From positions 1-53,180 of the IMG/VR virus record IMGVR_UViG_3300050821_003181: 53,180 nt of DNA, one strand, 5' to 3'. Below, piece by piece: positions 22,865 through 32,430 of this stretch. Source of the DNA: a virus. The position numbers were made by a program, and so were the translations under genes. The number at the start of each line of letters is the position of its first letter. The first letter of the stretch is position 1. The notes beneath the pieces were generated by a model, which was given only the letters and a program-made list of their open reading frames with translations, made no database searches and was not told the DNA's origin.

Positions 22865-23959
22865 ATGTCCGGTTCAGTCACGCAATTCACCGGCCCGTCT
22901 TCTGGCGGTCTGGTTCCTGGTGGCCTCACCGGGCAGCAGCTTTCCTACATCACCCGACGCGCGATCATCCCGACCGTCTTCGTCCAGGTCTATCAGGCGC
23001 ATCCGCTGCTCTCGATGCTGCTGGCGAACACGCAGGCCGCCATGGGCGGCGTCGGGCAGATCACCTTCCCGGTCCAGGGCAGCTCGTTCGTCTCTTTCCA
23101 GTGGGGCGGGTTCGGCGGAGATTTCCAAATCCCGCAGGATCAGGTCGCGCTCAATCAGGCGCAGTTCAACCTCAAAGCCGGCATGGTGCCGATCGGGTTC
23201 TTCGGCTTTGAGAGCATCATCCAGTCGAGCGAAGTGGTCATCCCAAAGCTCCGGGCGGTCACCTCTGACGCCGCCGTGGTGATGAAGCAGAGCCTCGCCA
23301 CCGCGCTCTACCAGAACACCGGCAACAACCTGGCTTTGGACTCTCTGGTCGGTGCCTTCGACAACGGGACAAACGTTCCGTCCTATGGCGGCATCCCGCG
23401 GACCAACGGCTACTGGCAGGGCCAGTACTACCCAAACAGCGCCACCATCGTGAATCGCCTCGGCATCGCGCAGGCGCTGGTGAAGGTGCAGACCGGAGCA
23501 GGCGGCGAGGCCCCGGATTTCGTGGTGATGAACCCGGTCAACTGGGCCACGCTCATGGCCGACTTCATGGGCGCGGAGGTGTTTCAGACCACACCGCGAT
23601 CGATCTATGGCCGGGATGCCGTGGTCAACGCCGGGTTCCGTGCGATCCGCGTTCTCGATACCCCGGTGTTCCCCGACCCGTTCTGCCCGGTCGGCGAGAT
23701 GTACGCGATCAACTCGCGCTACCTCGCGATGTTCATGCACCCGAGCCTGCAAATGTACTTCACCGGGTTCGAGAGCATGATCCCGCAGGGGCAGTTGGCG
23801 TCCATCGGCGTGCTCGTGGCGGCACTGAATATGTGCTGCATGAAGCCGTCCTCGGGCGCCCACTTCACCGGGTTGCAGTCACCGGCCTGGTCGGGACCGC
23901 CATCGCCGCCGCCCGCACTCGCTTCGCAAACGGCTTTCGCCGGCCAGCCACTCGCGTAA
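22865..23959 (+). CDS. Major capsid protein
   Basis: A 364-residue product, ATG 22865. It follows the scaffold-like gene and has the layout of podovirus capsid proteins: an N-terminal arm (LTGQQLSYITRRAIIPTVFV), a central mixed domain with PDFVVMNPVNWATLMADFMG and FRAIRVLDTPVFPDPFCPV, and a C-terminal Pro-rich tail. HK97 fold is inferred, not visible at residue level. Two adjacent Cys (NMCCMKPSS) lie near the end. Confidence 0.75.
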   Translation: MSGSVTQFTGPSSGGLVPGGLTGQQLSYITRRAIIPTVFVQVYQAHPLLSMLLANTQAAMGGVGQITFPVQGSSFVSFQWGGFGGDFQIPQDQVALNQAQFNLKAGMVPIGFFGFESIIQSSEVVIPKLRAVTSDAAVVMKQSLATALYQNTGNNLALDSLVGAFDNGTNVPSYGGIPRTNGYWQGQYYPNSATIVNRLGIAQALVKVQTGAGGEAPDFVVMNPVNWATLMADFMGAEVFQTTPRSIYGRDAVVNAGFRAIRVLDTPVFPDPFCPVGEMYAINSRYLAMFMHPSLQMYFTGFESMIPQGQLASIGVLVAALNMCCMKPSSGAHFTGLQSPAWSGPPSPPPALASQTAFAGQPLA

Positions 23960-23971
23960 GGGACACAGCAA

Positions 23972-25036
23972 ATGGTTTCTCGTTTTGGTGGTGTTGGCAT
24001 TGCACTGCCGCTGAATCAGACCGGCACCAACGCCCTGGCATTGCCCGCCGGCGGCTCGTTCCTGGTCCCCCCCGGCTCGTTCAACCTGAAGCACGGCCTC
24101 GCATCGTCGGTGCAGACACTGGACCCGGTGCTGAACGTGTGGCGCCCGGCAGGGTCCGAGGCGCAGCAGTGGCAGCAGGTAGACAGCGACGGCGGGAACT
24201 ACCGGGTCGCGAACACGACCGGTTGCCCTCTCGCCGCACTGCTGACCAACGCCGGCACTGGCTACACGTCGGCACCGGTGGTCGCCGCAACGGCCGGCGC
24301 GTCCAAGTGGGTCGCCGTCATGGGGCAGGTGATCTCCACCACGATGACCGTGGTGCAGGGCGGCGCCAACTATGTCTATCCGCCGATCGTCATCATCCAG
24401 GCGCCCCCGCCGGGCGGGATCCAGGCAACGGCCACTTCGGTGCTGACGGCTGGTGCCGTTTCGTCGCTGGTGGTGACCAACCAGGGCGGCGGGTATCTGA
24501 CCGCACCGTTCGTCACCATCCTCAACGACCCGCGCGATATCACCGGCGGCGGTGCCGTGGTCACCACCACGCTGACCGGCGCGCAGACCGTCAACGGGGT
24601 CATCTGCATCGACCATGGCAATCCCGTCACCGCGCTGCCGTCGCTCACGTTTACCGGCGGCGGCGGAACGGGTGCGGTGGCCGTGCCGCTGATGAACTGG
24701 GCGGTGCTGACCTATGCGGTGACCAGCGGTGGCACCGGGTTTACCGGCGCGGTGATCATCAACACGCTGGGCAACGGCGTGCCGACGACGGCCACGGCCT
24801 ATGTCAATCCCGACACCCAGGCCAACTTCATCCGGTTCCGGCCTGCGACCATCCAGGGCGCTGCTTCGGCTGGCGTGATCGTCGCGGCCGGGCAAATCCT
24901 CATCGATCCAGGCTCCATCGGCGGCATCGCGTCAAACATCCAGATCGTCGCCACAGGCAGCATTCTCACCGCCGCCCCGACGCTGACGATCACCGTGGGC
25001 GGCGTGACCGATTTCCTCTGGATGCAGATGGGTTAG
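23972..25036 (+). CDS. Glycine-repeat virion protein
   Basis: A 354-residue product, ATG 23972. Repeated beta motifs of the type GTGYTSAPVV recur (also GGANYVYPPIVII, GGGYLTAPFVTI), with LPSLTFTGGGGTGAV between them. The same repeat appears in the tail hub gene at 25822 and in 41091. Likely an elongated beta protein on the capsid surface or the vertex; a head decoration role is plausible. No known domain name. Confidence 0.6.
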   Translation: MVSRFGGVGIALPLNQTGTNALALPAGGSFLVPPGSFNLKHGLASSVQTLDPVLNVWRPAGSEAQQWQQVDSDGGNYRVANTTGCPLAALLTNAGTGYTSAPVVAATAGASKWVAVMGQVISTTMTVVQGGANYVYPPIVIIQAPPPGGIQATATSVLTAGAVSSLVVTNQGGGYLTAPFVTILNDPRDITGGGAVVTTTLTGAQTVNGVICIDHGNPVTALPSLTFTGGGGTGAVAVPLMNWAVLTYAVTSGGTGFTGAVIINTLGNGVPTTATAYVNPDTQANFIRFRPATIQGAASAGVIVAAGQILIDPGSIGGIASNIQIVATGSILTAAPTLTITVGGVTDFLWMQMG

Positions 25037-25059
25037 ACGTAGGCGCGGATTGAACCGGT

Positions 25060-25815
25060 GTGGCGCTGTCCGATTATCTCCAGGAAACCCGGAGCCTGAT
25101 CCGCGACGCGCAAGGGCTGTTCGTCACTGACCAGAATCTGATCCAGCGCATCAACGAGGCGCGTGCCGACATCTCGTTGCTGACCTCGTGCATCCGACGA
25201 CTGATTACCGGCCAGCCGCCGTTCGGGGCACAGGCACAACCGGGCCTCGCGGTGGCCGGCGGTGCTATGCCGGGTTCCGATCCGAACAGCACATTCGCGA
25301 CAATCGCCGGCCAGGAACGCTACCCCTACATCGGTTTCGGCAACCTGTACCTGAACCAGCAGCACAAGGGCCTGCGCGGCATCTGCGACACCATCTCGGT
25401 GTCCGTTTCGTGGGGCGGATCGGTGCGTCCGTCGCTCGATTGGATGCCGTTCGAGGACTTCCAGGCGTACTGCCGCTCGAATCAGGTGCTGGTGACCAAC
25501 TATCCGATCGTCTGGAGCGTCTACAACGACGGCGAGGCGGGCGAAATCTACGTGTTTCCGGCGCCGCAGACCGCCAACGAGATGGAATGGGACACGCTCT
25601 GCACCGCAGGACCGATCTACAAGGATGACGACTTCGACGCGGTGCCGCAGCCGTTCAAGTCGTGCGTGAAGTACTACGCCGCGGGCCGTGTGTTCGAGGA
25701 CAGCGGTCGGTATGGCGCGGCGCAGCTTGCTTTCGCACGGTTTGAGAGCAGCGCGGAGTTAAGGCGAGGTGCGGTCGATCGAGGTAAAGTACCGACCAGA
25801 TATCCGGTGTGGTGA
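25060..25815 (+). CDS. Head-tail adaptor / head-closure protein
   Basis: A 251-residue product from GTG 25060. The N-terminal helices (LSDYLQETRSLIRDAQGLFV, then TDQNLIQRINEARADISLLT) resemble gp4/gp6-like connector proteins bound below the portal in podoviruses. The C-terminal half is beta-rich with a helical PFKSCVKYYAAGRVFEDSG segment. Position right after capsid and decoration genes supports this call. Confidence 0.7.
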   Translation: MALSDYLQETRSLIRDAQGLFVTDQNLIQRINEARADISLLTSCIRRLITGQPPFGAQAQPGLAVAGGAMPGSDPNSTFATIAGQERYPYIGFGNLYLNQQHKGLRGICDTISVSVSWGGSVRPSLDWMPFEDFQAYCRSNQVLVTNYPIVWSVYNDGEAGEIYVFPAPQTANEMEWDTLCTAGPIYKDDDFDAVPQPFKSCVKYYAAGRVFEDSGRYGAAQLAFARFESSAELRRGAVDRGKVPTRYPVW

Positions 25816-25821
25816 TCGGCC

Positions 25822-28128
25822 ATGTCTGACACCACACGCGGCGTTGCAAAGCTCTCCCAGGCGGTCGGAAAGGCTTTAGGGCTGCCACAGGACTTGCAGT
25901 TCTACTCTGCATTCCCGTTTGCGGGGATGAACCAGCAAGACGCGCGCACGGCGATTGAAGATTCTGAGTCGTACTGGTGTGAAAATCTAATTTGGACCGG
26001 CCGAGCCAGCCTACGGTCTCTCTGGGACCGCGGAAACACGCTGTTCAGCGATCCGGGCGGTCGGCAAATCGTCTATTTCAAGTGGTACAACATCGGCGAG
26101 GATGATTTCTGCGCCGTGTTCTTCAACGACGGCACCGCATTGCAGGTCGCCTTTCCAAGCGGTGCGCAAACCGGCATTTCAGCGGTCCTCGGCACGTTCT
26201 ACAACGGCGGACAACTGCCCGTCGCACAGCAGTCCGGCAACCTGTTCCTCCTGATCGCCAATAACCTGACCCCCAACGACTATTGGATATGGGATGGGCA
26301 GGTGCTGTACGGCGCCGGCACCCTCGGGCCGTTCCAGGTCGGCGATCTGACATCTTCCGGTCTCGGATACACGTCCGCACCTGCCGTCCGATTCTTCGGC
26401 GGGTCGGGAACAGGCGCGACCGGAACCGCCACGGTGGTAAACGGCGCGGTGACCTCGGTGCAGGTTACCAACCCCGGCACGGGCTACGTGCCCGGCGATC
26501 AGGTTCAGATCGCGTTCTCCGGCGGCGGGTCGGACAGCAGTGCGTTGCTCCAGGCGGTGCTCACCGCGGGCACGGTGGATCATCTGGAACTGATCTCTGG
26601 CGGCACCGGCTACACATCGGCGCCCGCCATCGTGTTCAGCTCCGGAACGGCGGCTGCCACGGCCACGGTGACGGGTGGCGTGATCACCTCGATCAACATC
26701 ACCAACCACGGTGGCGGTTATACCTCCACGCCCACGGTCAGCTTCTCAGGAGGGGGCGGAACCGGTGCGTCCGCTGTTGCCGTGCTGTCCCCTGGATCGG
26801 TTGCTTCGGTGACCGTGGTGGACACCGGCACGGGGTTCTCGGGAACGCCGTTGCTGACGTTTACCGGCGGGGGCGGCGGAACTGGCGCTGCGGCAACCGC
26901 TAACCTAACGTTCGGTGGCATTACGTCCGTCACAGTGACGGCGGGCGGTAGCGGCTACACGTCTCCCCCGACCATCGTGGTCGGCACGGCGCTGAACAAC
27001 GCGGCGGCAGGCGCAATTGACGTCATGCCGTTCGGCGTCTCCGGCACGACCTTGGAGACGTTCCTGAGCAGAGTCTGGATTGCGGTTCCTGCACAGATCG
27101 CGCCGCAGTCCACGGGCGGCACGTTTCAGGTGTCGGCTCCGGCGTCGTTGACCGACTTTGCGACCTCGGATGGCGGGTTACTCTTTCCTAACTCGGACAG
27201 ATTTCTTCGGAAGCATTATACGTCGTTGCGTCAGAACAACGGGTTCCTCTACCCGTTCGGTGATAGCTCGGTCTACGTTATCTCGAACGTGCAGACCAGC
27301 GGTTCCCCGCCGACCACGACTTTCCTGTTTCAGAATGCGTCGGCGCAAGCCGGAGCGGCGTGGCGCGACACCGTGGAGGACTTCGGCAAGGCGTTGCTGT
27401 TCGCAAACCAGACTGGCGTATTTGGTTTATTCGGCGGAGGTGCGTCGAAACTCTCTGACAAAATCAACAACATTTTCGACAGGGCGGTGTTTCCTCCTAC
27501 TTCCGGTGCGCTCACACCATCAGGTGCGGCAGCCTCTGTTCACACGATCCCGGTCTACCTTCTGCTGTTGACCATCACCGACCCGTTTACACACACGCCA
27601 CGCAATGTCCTGGTTGGGTTCGACGAGAAACGCTGGTTCGTGGCCAGTCAATCCGCCTCCCTAAAGTTCATCGGGACACAGATGATAAACAGCGAAATGA
27701 CAGCATGGGGAACCGATGGCGTGTCGCTGTTCCCCCTGTTTGGCTTGCCGTCCGCAAACCTGTCGAAACTGCTGGTGACGAAGTACTTTGGCGGCGAGCG
27801 AGAACTTCTGATAAAGGAACCGTTGGCGGTGTACTACCGCGCGACGGATAAGTCCTCGAATGCTGCTGGGGTAAACCTGACGGCGACGATGGAGGGAACC
27901 GGGTGGCAGACACAGGTCGGCCAGCCAGGGCAGCCACCAGCCGAGACGTTCGTCAACCCGATACAGCCTAACTTTGTGGCTCCTGACGGGACAATGCCGA
28001 GTTGGGGTGGGCAGACGGCGGCAGTTCCAGGGTCCGCCATTGGGCTCACGCTGCAAAGTAACTCGCCGGACTTCGTGCTGTCCGGCGTTTCGATAGCGTA
28101 TAGAGAAATCCAGGCACTGTTCGGATAG
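25822..28128 (+). CDS. Tail hub (stabilisation) protein with an inserted glycine-repeat domain
   Basis: A 768-residue product, ATG 25822. N- and C-terminal parts (FYSAFPFAGMNQQDARTAIE, FLYPFGDSSVYVISNVQTSG, VFGLFGGGASKLSDKINNIF) look like the P22 gp10-type tail hub of podoviruses. Between them, from about residue 170 to 390, sits a block of tandem beta repeats (GGTGYTSAPAIVF, GGGYTSTPTVSF, GSGYTSPPTIVV). The repeats would stick out from the hub as an accessory domain. The insertion seems to be a modular addition. Confidence 0.7.
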   Translation: MSDTTRGVAKLSQAVGKALGLPQDLQFYSAFPFAGMNQQDARTAIEDSESYWCENLIWTGRASLRSLWDRGNTLFSDPGGRQIVYFKWYNIGEDDFCAVFFNDGTALQVAFPSGAQTGISAVLGTFYNGGQLPVAQQSGNLFLLIANNLTPNDYWIWDGQVLYGAGTLGPFQVGDLTSSGLGYTSAPAVRFFGGSGTGATGTATVVNGAVTSVQVTNPGTGYVPGDQVQIAFSGGGSDSSALLQAVLTAGTVDHLELISGGTGYTSAPAIVFSSGTAAATATVTGGVITSINITNHGGGYTSTPTVSFSGGGGTGASAVAVLSPGSVASVTVVDTGTGFSGTPLLTFTGGGGGTGAAATANLTFGGITSVTVTAGGSGYTSPPTIVVGTALNNAAAGAIDVMPFGVSGTTLETFLSRVWIAVPAQIAPQSTGGTFQVSAPASLTDFATSDGGLLFPNSDRFLRKHYTSLRQNNGFLYPFGDSSVYVISNVQTSGSPPTTTFLFQNASAQAGAAWRDTVEDFGKALLFANQTGVFGLFGGGASKLSDKINNIFDRAVFPPTSGALTPSGAAASVHTIPVYLLLLTITDPFTHTPRNVLVGFDEKRWFVASQSASLKFIGTQMINSEMTAWGTDGVSLFPLFGLPSANLSKLLVTKYFGGERELLIKEPLAVYYRATDKSSNAAGVNLTATMEGTGWQTQVGQPGQPPAETFVNPIQPNFVAPDGTMPSWGGQTAAVPGSAIGLTLQSNSPDFVLSGVSIAYREIQALFG

Positions 28129-28137
28129 GAGAACAAC

Positions 28138-28398
28138 ATGGCACGCAGTAAATTCGTCCCGCTTGTAGCGCCCGGCGAGAACCCGCTAGGCATGAGGGCG
28201 CAAACGCCGAACGGAACGGCTTCCGATTGTGGAGACGGGTGGAACACGGATTATCATTATGGGCCACCAGCGAACGGGGAGCGATGGACCATGCCGCAAC
28301 CCGAGTTCGACCAGTTCAGCGTGATGCCCGGAAACGGCGGATCAAAGAAGCCTGCGGGTCGGGGCGCAAACAAACGACTCAACCGCACTGGAGAGTAA
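28138..28398 (+). CDS. Small tail-region protein
   Basis: An 86-residue product, ATG 28138. Gly/Pro/Asp-rich and mainly loop-forming (SDCGDGWNTDYHYGPPANGE) with a Lys/Arg-rich C-terminus (SKKPAGRGANKRLNRTGE). Nested between tail hub and ejection-type genes, so a minor virion part is plausible. Confidence 0.45.
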   Translation: MARSKFVPLVAPGENPLGMRAQTPNGTASDCGDGWNTDYHYGPPANGERWTMPQPEFDQFSVMPGNGGSKKPAGRGANKRLNRTGE

Positions 28399-28399
28399 A

Positions 28400-28732
28400 G
28401 TGCTCGCCGGTTTGTCCTCGACTCCCACCAGCGCATCGCAGTGGGCGACCTGGAGTTGGGACCACAAGGATCACCACACGCTGATCCAGCAGACCATCCT
28501 TACGCGCACGGGGACCAACTTGCAGATATTTCCACTCGACCCCATCCCCTTCGCCGAAATCCATCGTTGGCTGGAGTGGAACCAGCGTGCCCACAACGAC
28601 ATTAATGGTTCTTTAGGAACTCAATCGAGCGATCTGCAACAGGTGGACATCACCAACCCGCAGCAGTTGCAGGCGTGGATTTACCTGCATCGCCGCGAGC
28701 ACGAATCCTGGTCCGCTTTCCTGAAGGTGTGA
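28400..28732 (+). CDS. Small tail-region protein
   Basis: A 110-residue product from GTG 28400, one base after the previous stop. Features: a Ser/Thr/Trp-rich start (STPTSASQWATWSWDHKD), then helix-rich segments (FAEIHRWLEWNQRAHNDING, QAWIYLHRREHESWSAFLKV). Unknown, but by position a minor tail or ejection accessory. Confidence 0.45.
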   Translation: MLAGLSSTPTSASQWATWSWDHKDHHTLIQQTILTRTGTNLQIFPLDPIPFAEIHRWLEWNQRAHNDINGSLGTQSSDLQQVDITNPQQLQAWIYLHRREHESWSAFLKV

Positions 28733-28735
28733 GGC

Positions 28736-29722
28736 ATGGCCCTTGATCCGAGGTATGTGCTTGCACAAGGGGCGCTAGGCTCAAGGGTTCCGCCAGACTC
28801 GATGATGGATAGCCCGCAGGTTCTAGTCCTGCCGGGCACAGGCAATGAGACTGATACGAAAATCCCCAGTGACCGAGATATGGGGACTGATGCGCGTCTT
28901 GCCAAACAGCAGGAGCTATTGCGGCAGATGCAACACCTCTCCGCACAAATGGATAAGACGACGGACTTCGAGGAGAGCAAAAAGCTATTTACTCAGTGGC
29001 TGGCTGTGGGGAAACAAATAGAAGACAATCACGATAGTTTTATGCAGTCGCATGTCGGAAAATTCTTAGACCAGCAGCTTGGGATTGCCAAAGATAAAGT
29101 CGGTGATGCCGATGCCATACAGCGAGCAATTCAGGATCGGCAGAACTCGACTCGTCAGCCGATTACACCTCCTGCTCCTGGAGGCGTGCCGACCACAACG
29201 CCAGTCGCACCACCAACCAGCCAACTGATGTCCTCGCTCGGGCGTGGTGGCGACACCATGGTTGCCCATATCAATCCGCAGGAGGCCCGCCTGCTCGCTG
29301 CCGTGACAGGCGGCGGCGGCGTCAACCCTCAGACCGGCTTACGGGAGTTCGCGCCCATGTCAGCAACCATGCAGCCGACGCCATCGCCACCGACCGCAGC
29401 GCCCGTTGCCGGTGTGCCATCGCCGCAGCTTCAGGGCGCAGTGCAGGGAATGCAGCCGCCGGGCGCTGGTGGTCAGCAGACCGACGCGCAGCATTTGCAG
29501 GCGCTGGCGCGGTCAGTGTCGAACGTGATCCAGACCATCCTGAAGATGCCCGGCGTCGATCAGGCCAAGGTGCAGCAGGGCGCGCAGATGATGGCGCAGG
29601 GCTGGCACCTGATCGGGGATGCGGTGCAGGCGGTGCAAGGGGGCGGTGCCACCGGCGGCGGTGTGCAACCCGGAACACCGCCAGCAGCACCGCCCCTGGG
29701 CGGCGGCCCGCCACCACCATGA
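28736..29722 (+). CDS. Ejection- or head-related protein of unknown function
   Basis: A 328-residue product, ATG 28736. Helical N-terminal half with Gln-rich helices (LAKQQELLRQMQHLSAQMDK). Then a motif of the kind GGDTMVAHINPQEARLLAAV and NPQTGLREF that occurs in many podovirus internal proteins, and a Pro/Gly/Ala-rich end. Probably internal or near the portal. Stop overlaps the sulfotransferase-like start (ATGA). Confidence 0.55.
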   Translation: MALDPRYVLAQGALGSRVPPDSMMDSPQVLVLPGTGNETDTKIPSDRDMGTDARLAKQQELLRQMQHLSAQMDKTTDFEESKKLFTQWLAVGKQIEDNHDSFMQSHVGKFLDQQLGIAKDKVGDADAIQRAIQDRQNSTRQPITPPAPGGVPTTTPVAPPTSQLMSSLGRGGDTMVAHINPQEARLLAAVTGGGGVNPQTGLREFAPMSATMQPTPSPPTAAPVAGVPSPQLQGAVQGMQPPGAGGQQTDAQHLQALARSVSNVIQTILKMPGVDQAKVQQGAQMMAQGWHLIGDAVQAVQGGGATGGGVQPGTPPAAPPLGGGPPPP

Positions 29723-30813
29723 CACCGTTCGTCATACTGGCGCTACCGAGGTCGCGTACCGCCTGGTTGGCTAACTTCCTCTCCTACGACCGCTACACCT
29801 GCGGCCACGAGGAACTTCGTCATATGCGCAGCCTGGACGATGCGCGCATGTGGCTGTCGCAGAACTACACCGGGTCGGCGGAGACGGCCGCAGCGCCTTG
29901 GTGGCGGCTGATCCGGCACTACCGACCCGACATCCGAATCCTGATCGTCCGGCGTGCGGTGCCCGAGGTGGTGAACAGTCTGATGACGCTGAACATGCAG
30001 GGCGTGTGCGCGTTCGACCACACCATCCTCACCCGCAACATGCACAAGCTGGATCGCTACCTCGATCGCATCGAGGCCGCGATGCCAGCCAACGTGCTGT
30101 CGGTGCGGTTCAGCGACCTCGCCAACCGCGAGACGTGCCGCCAGGTGTTCGAGCACTGCCTACCATACCGGTTTGATGTGGATTGGTGGGCGGACCACGC
30201 CGCGCGCAACCTGCAAGCCTCGATGCCGGCGCTGATGCGCTACTACCTCACCCACAAGGCGACCCTGGACGCCGCGGCAAGAAATTCCCGCCGGAAAATG
30301 CGGATCGTTCTCGGTGCGAGACGGTCTCTGCCGGTTGTGGCTGATGATGGCGTGGCGATCGGACAGGAGAACTTCGAGACCATGTGGCGCGATGGTGGGG
30401 CGTTGTTCACCGAGCATTGCATCGCGGTCGGCGAGGCGCCGGATCAGTGGACGCGGAAGAACCTGCCGTTGCTGCGCAAGATGGACGACGAAGGCGTGGT
30501 GCAGTGGATCACCGCACGGCAGAACGGCCGCATGCTGGGGTATCTGGTCTCAGTGATCGGGCCATCGCTTGAAGCCGTTGATTTGCTGACGGCGACGCAG
30601 ACGTTGTTCTTCGGCACGTCCGATGCGGCGGGGTTTCGGATCGGGCAGCGGTTGCAAAGCGCGGCAATCGAGGCGGCCGAGGCGCGGCACGTTGGCGAGG
30701 TCTATATGCGGGCTGGCGTTCGTGGTCAGGGCGCTCGGTTGGGGATCATGTACCGGCGCATGGGAGCCGAACCGTTCGGTGAACTCTACAAACTCACTCT
30801 GAAAGCGGCGTAG
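29719..30813 (+). CDS. Sulfotransferase-like plus GNAT-like fusion
   Basis: A 364-residue product, start at an ATGA overlap. N-terminal domain: a 5'-PSB-type P-loop, LALPRSRTAWL (Pro10-Thr14), and a 3'-phosphate-binding-like LIVRRAVPEVVNSLM (about 75-89), the two anchors of PAPS-binding sulfotransferases. C-terminal domain: WITARQNGRMLGYLVSVIG, EAARHVGEVYMRAGVRGQGA (approximate) and the terminal YRRMGAEPFG are GNAT-like. Known phage sulfotransferases exist; the domain pairing is what stands out. It may modify the host surface or virion parts, inferred from position among ejection genes. Confidence 0.65.
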   Translation: MTPFVILALPRSRTAWLANFLSYDRYTCGHEELRHMRSLDDARMWLSQNYTGSAETAAAPWWRLIRHYRPDIRILIVRRAVPEVVNSLMTLNMQGVCAFDHTILTRNMHKLDRYLDRIEAAMPANVLSVRFSDLANRETCRQVFEHCLPYRFDVDWWADHAARNLQASMPALMRYYLTHKATLDAAARNSRRKMRIVLGARRSLPVVADDGVAIGQENFETMWRDGGALFTEHCIAVGEAPDQWTRKNLPLLRKMDDEGVVQWITARQNGRMLGYLVSVIGPSLEAVDLLTATQTLFFGTSDAAGFRIGQRLQSAAIEAAEARHVGEVYMRAGVRGQGARLGIMYRRMGAEPFGELYKLTLKAA

Positions 30814-30815
30814 TC

Positions 30816-32429
30816 ATGGGCCTGGGTGCAGCGGTTGTCACCGGCATTGCGGCGGTCAGCGAAGCGATCGGCGGGGTAGCCGCCTCGGTCATTGGTGCGG
30901 GCGTAGTCGCAGACGCCATCGGAACAGGGGTGACCGGAGCACTGATCGGGGCCGGCGTTGGCGCGGTCGGTGGGGCCATTACCGGGCAGGGCGCGCTGAA
31001 GGGCGCCGAGTTCGGCGCGCTGACGGGCGGCACTGTGGGTGCAGTCGGTCCTGCGTTGGGTAGCGCGCTGGGAATCGGGACTGTCGGCGGTGACGCGCTG
31101 GCGGGCGCCGGCGCTGGCGCTCTCGGGGCTGGATTGACCGGCACCAATCCGTTGACCGGGGCGTTGGAGGCTGGCGCAGGTGGCGCTCTCGCTGGTGCTG
31201 CGGGCGCCCTGGCACCGCCTGGCACGTCCAGCGGATCGGCGGTCGAGGGCGCCACGTCGGGCGTCTCCCCGATCAGCGGCGGGCCTGGGCCGTCTGCTGC
31301 GGCTCTTGCAGCGCCGCCCGGCACTGCGCCGGACCTTCCCGTGCCGGCCCCTGATGCGGGCACCGGAGCGGGAACACCTGGGGCACCACTTCCGACCCCG
31401 CCGATACCGCCAGCAAGCGGCCCGCCTGCATTGGGGGGAGGTGGTGCTGGTCTGGTCGAACCCGGCGGGCCGACACCACCTGCCGACTTCACCGCGCCGA
31501 TCGGTGCCGGGGGCGCCGGCGATCAGGCCAGCATCGGCGTCACTGCGGCACAACCCGGAGCGGATCTCACCGCATCGCCGTCCACAACGCTGTCCAACGC
31601 CACGGCTGGCATCGGGGCGGGGGCGGATCAACAGCCGTTCACCCTCGCGGCGACGACGAGCGAGCCTGTGACCGGCGTGGGAGCGGGTGCAGACCAACCC
31701 CAGAGCTTCACCACAGCGGATGCTGCCAATGCCGCGTCAACCAATTTGCCCATTCCCCCCGTCCCCCCGGCGCTGGATGCCGCCGGCAACCCAGTGTTCG
31801 ATCCCGGTGGAGCGCCAACGTATCCGACCATGGATGCCGCTCAATCAGCCCTGGCGTTCAACCAAGCCGGCGGTGTCGCTTCGACGGACACAGGGGCACC
31901 GACCGGAACCGGGTTCTTGGGCAAGGCCGGAGACTTCCTTTCCAAGAACGCCGGGTTGGCACTGACCGCAGGCGCGCTCGGCATCGACTTCCTCAAAAGC
32001 AAGCAGGGTCTGGCGGCTGTTCCGGGCGATGCACAACTCACCCAGATCGCGCAACAGGAACAGGCGCAGTCGCAGCAACTGGAGGGGTTCCTGACATCCG
32101 GCACGCTGCCACCCGCCGTGCAGACCTCGCTCGATCAGGCGGCCCGCTCGGCGACCGCGACGATCCGAAGCCAGTATGCCTCGCGCGGCATGTCAGGTTC
32201 GTCGGCCGAGGCGCAGGACGTGGCGAACGCGCACAACGCCATCGTATCGCAGGGCGCGGACATTGCGACGAAGCTGCTGGCGCAGGGGATCAGCGAGGGC
32301 AACCTGTCTGCATCGCTTTTCAACACGATCTTCCAGGCCAATCTGAGCCAGGACGCGATCTTGCAGAACGCGCTGGGGTCGCTTGCCGCTGCGGCGGCTC
32401 GCCCGTCCATCAGCGTGAAGGCGGCGTAG
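30816..32429 (+). CDS. Glycine-zipper ejection protein
   Basis: A 537-residue product, ATG 30816. The first 130 residues are an Ala/Gly/Val membrane-active glycine zipper (GTGVTGALIGAGVGAVGGAI), followed by a long Pro/Ala/Thr-rich spacer and a helical C-terminal third (ISEGNLSASLFNTIFQANLS). This layout fits pilot/ejection proteins that leave the capsid and form a channel across the cell envelope. It is the first of three such genes. Confidence 0.65.
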   Translation: MGLGAAVVTGIAAVSEAIGGVAASVIGAGVVADAIGTGVTGALIGAGVGAVGGAITGQGALKGAEFGALTGGTVGAVGPALGSALGIGTVGGDALAGAGAGALGAGLTGTNPLTGALEAGAGGALAGAAGALAPPGTSSGSAVEGATSGVSPISGGPGPSAAALAAPPGTAPDLPVPAPDAGTGAGTPGAPLPTPPIPPASGPPALGGGGAGLVEPGGPTPPADFTAPIGAGGAGDQASIGVTAAQPGADLTASPSTTLSNATAGIGAGADQQPFTLAATTSEPVTGVGAGADQPQSFTTADAANAASTNLPIPPVPPALDAAGNPVFDPGGAPTYPTMDAAQSALAFNQAGGVASTDTGAPTGTGFLGKAGDFLSKNAGLALTAGALGIDFLKSKQGLAAVPGDAQLTQIAQQEQAQSQQLEGFLTSGTLPPAVQTSLDQAARSATATIRSQYASRGMSGSSAEAQDVANAHNAIVSQGADIATKLLAQGISEGNLSASLFNTIFQANLSQDAILQNALGSLAAAAARPSISVKAA

Positions 32430-32430
32430 C

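Noticed and set aside
22874-24895. Long minus-strand ORFs opposite the capsid and the next gene
   Set aside because: Shadows of the major capsid and glycine-repeat genes with His/Arg/Asp-rich composition.
23833-25053. 406-codon plus-strand ORF
   Set aside because: Arg/His-rich shadow of the glycine-repeat protein gene at 23972.
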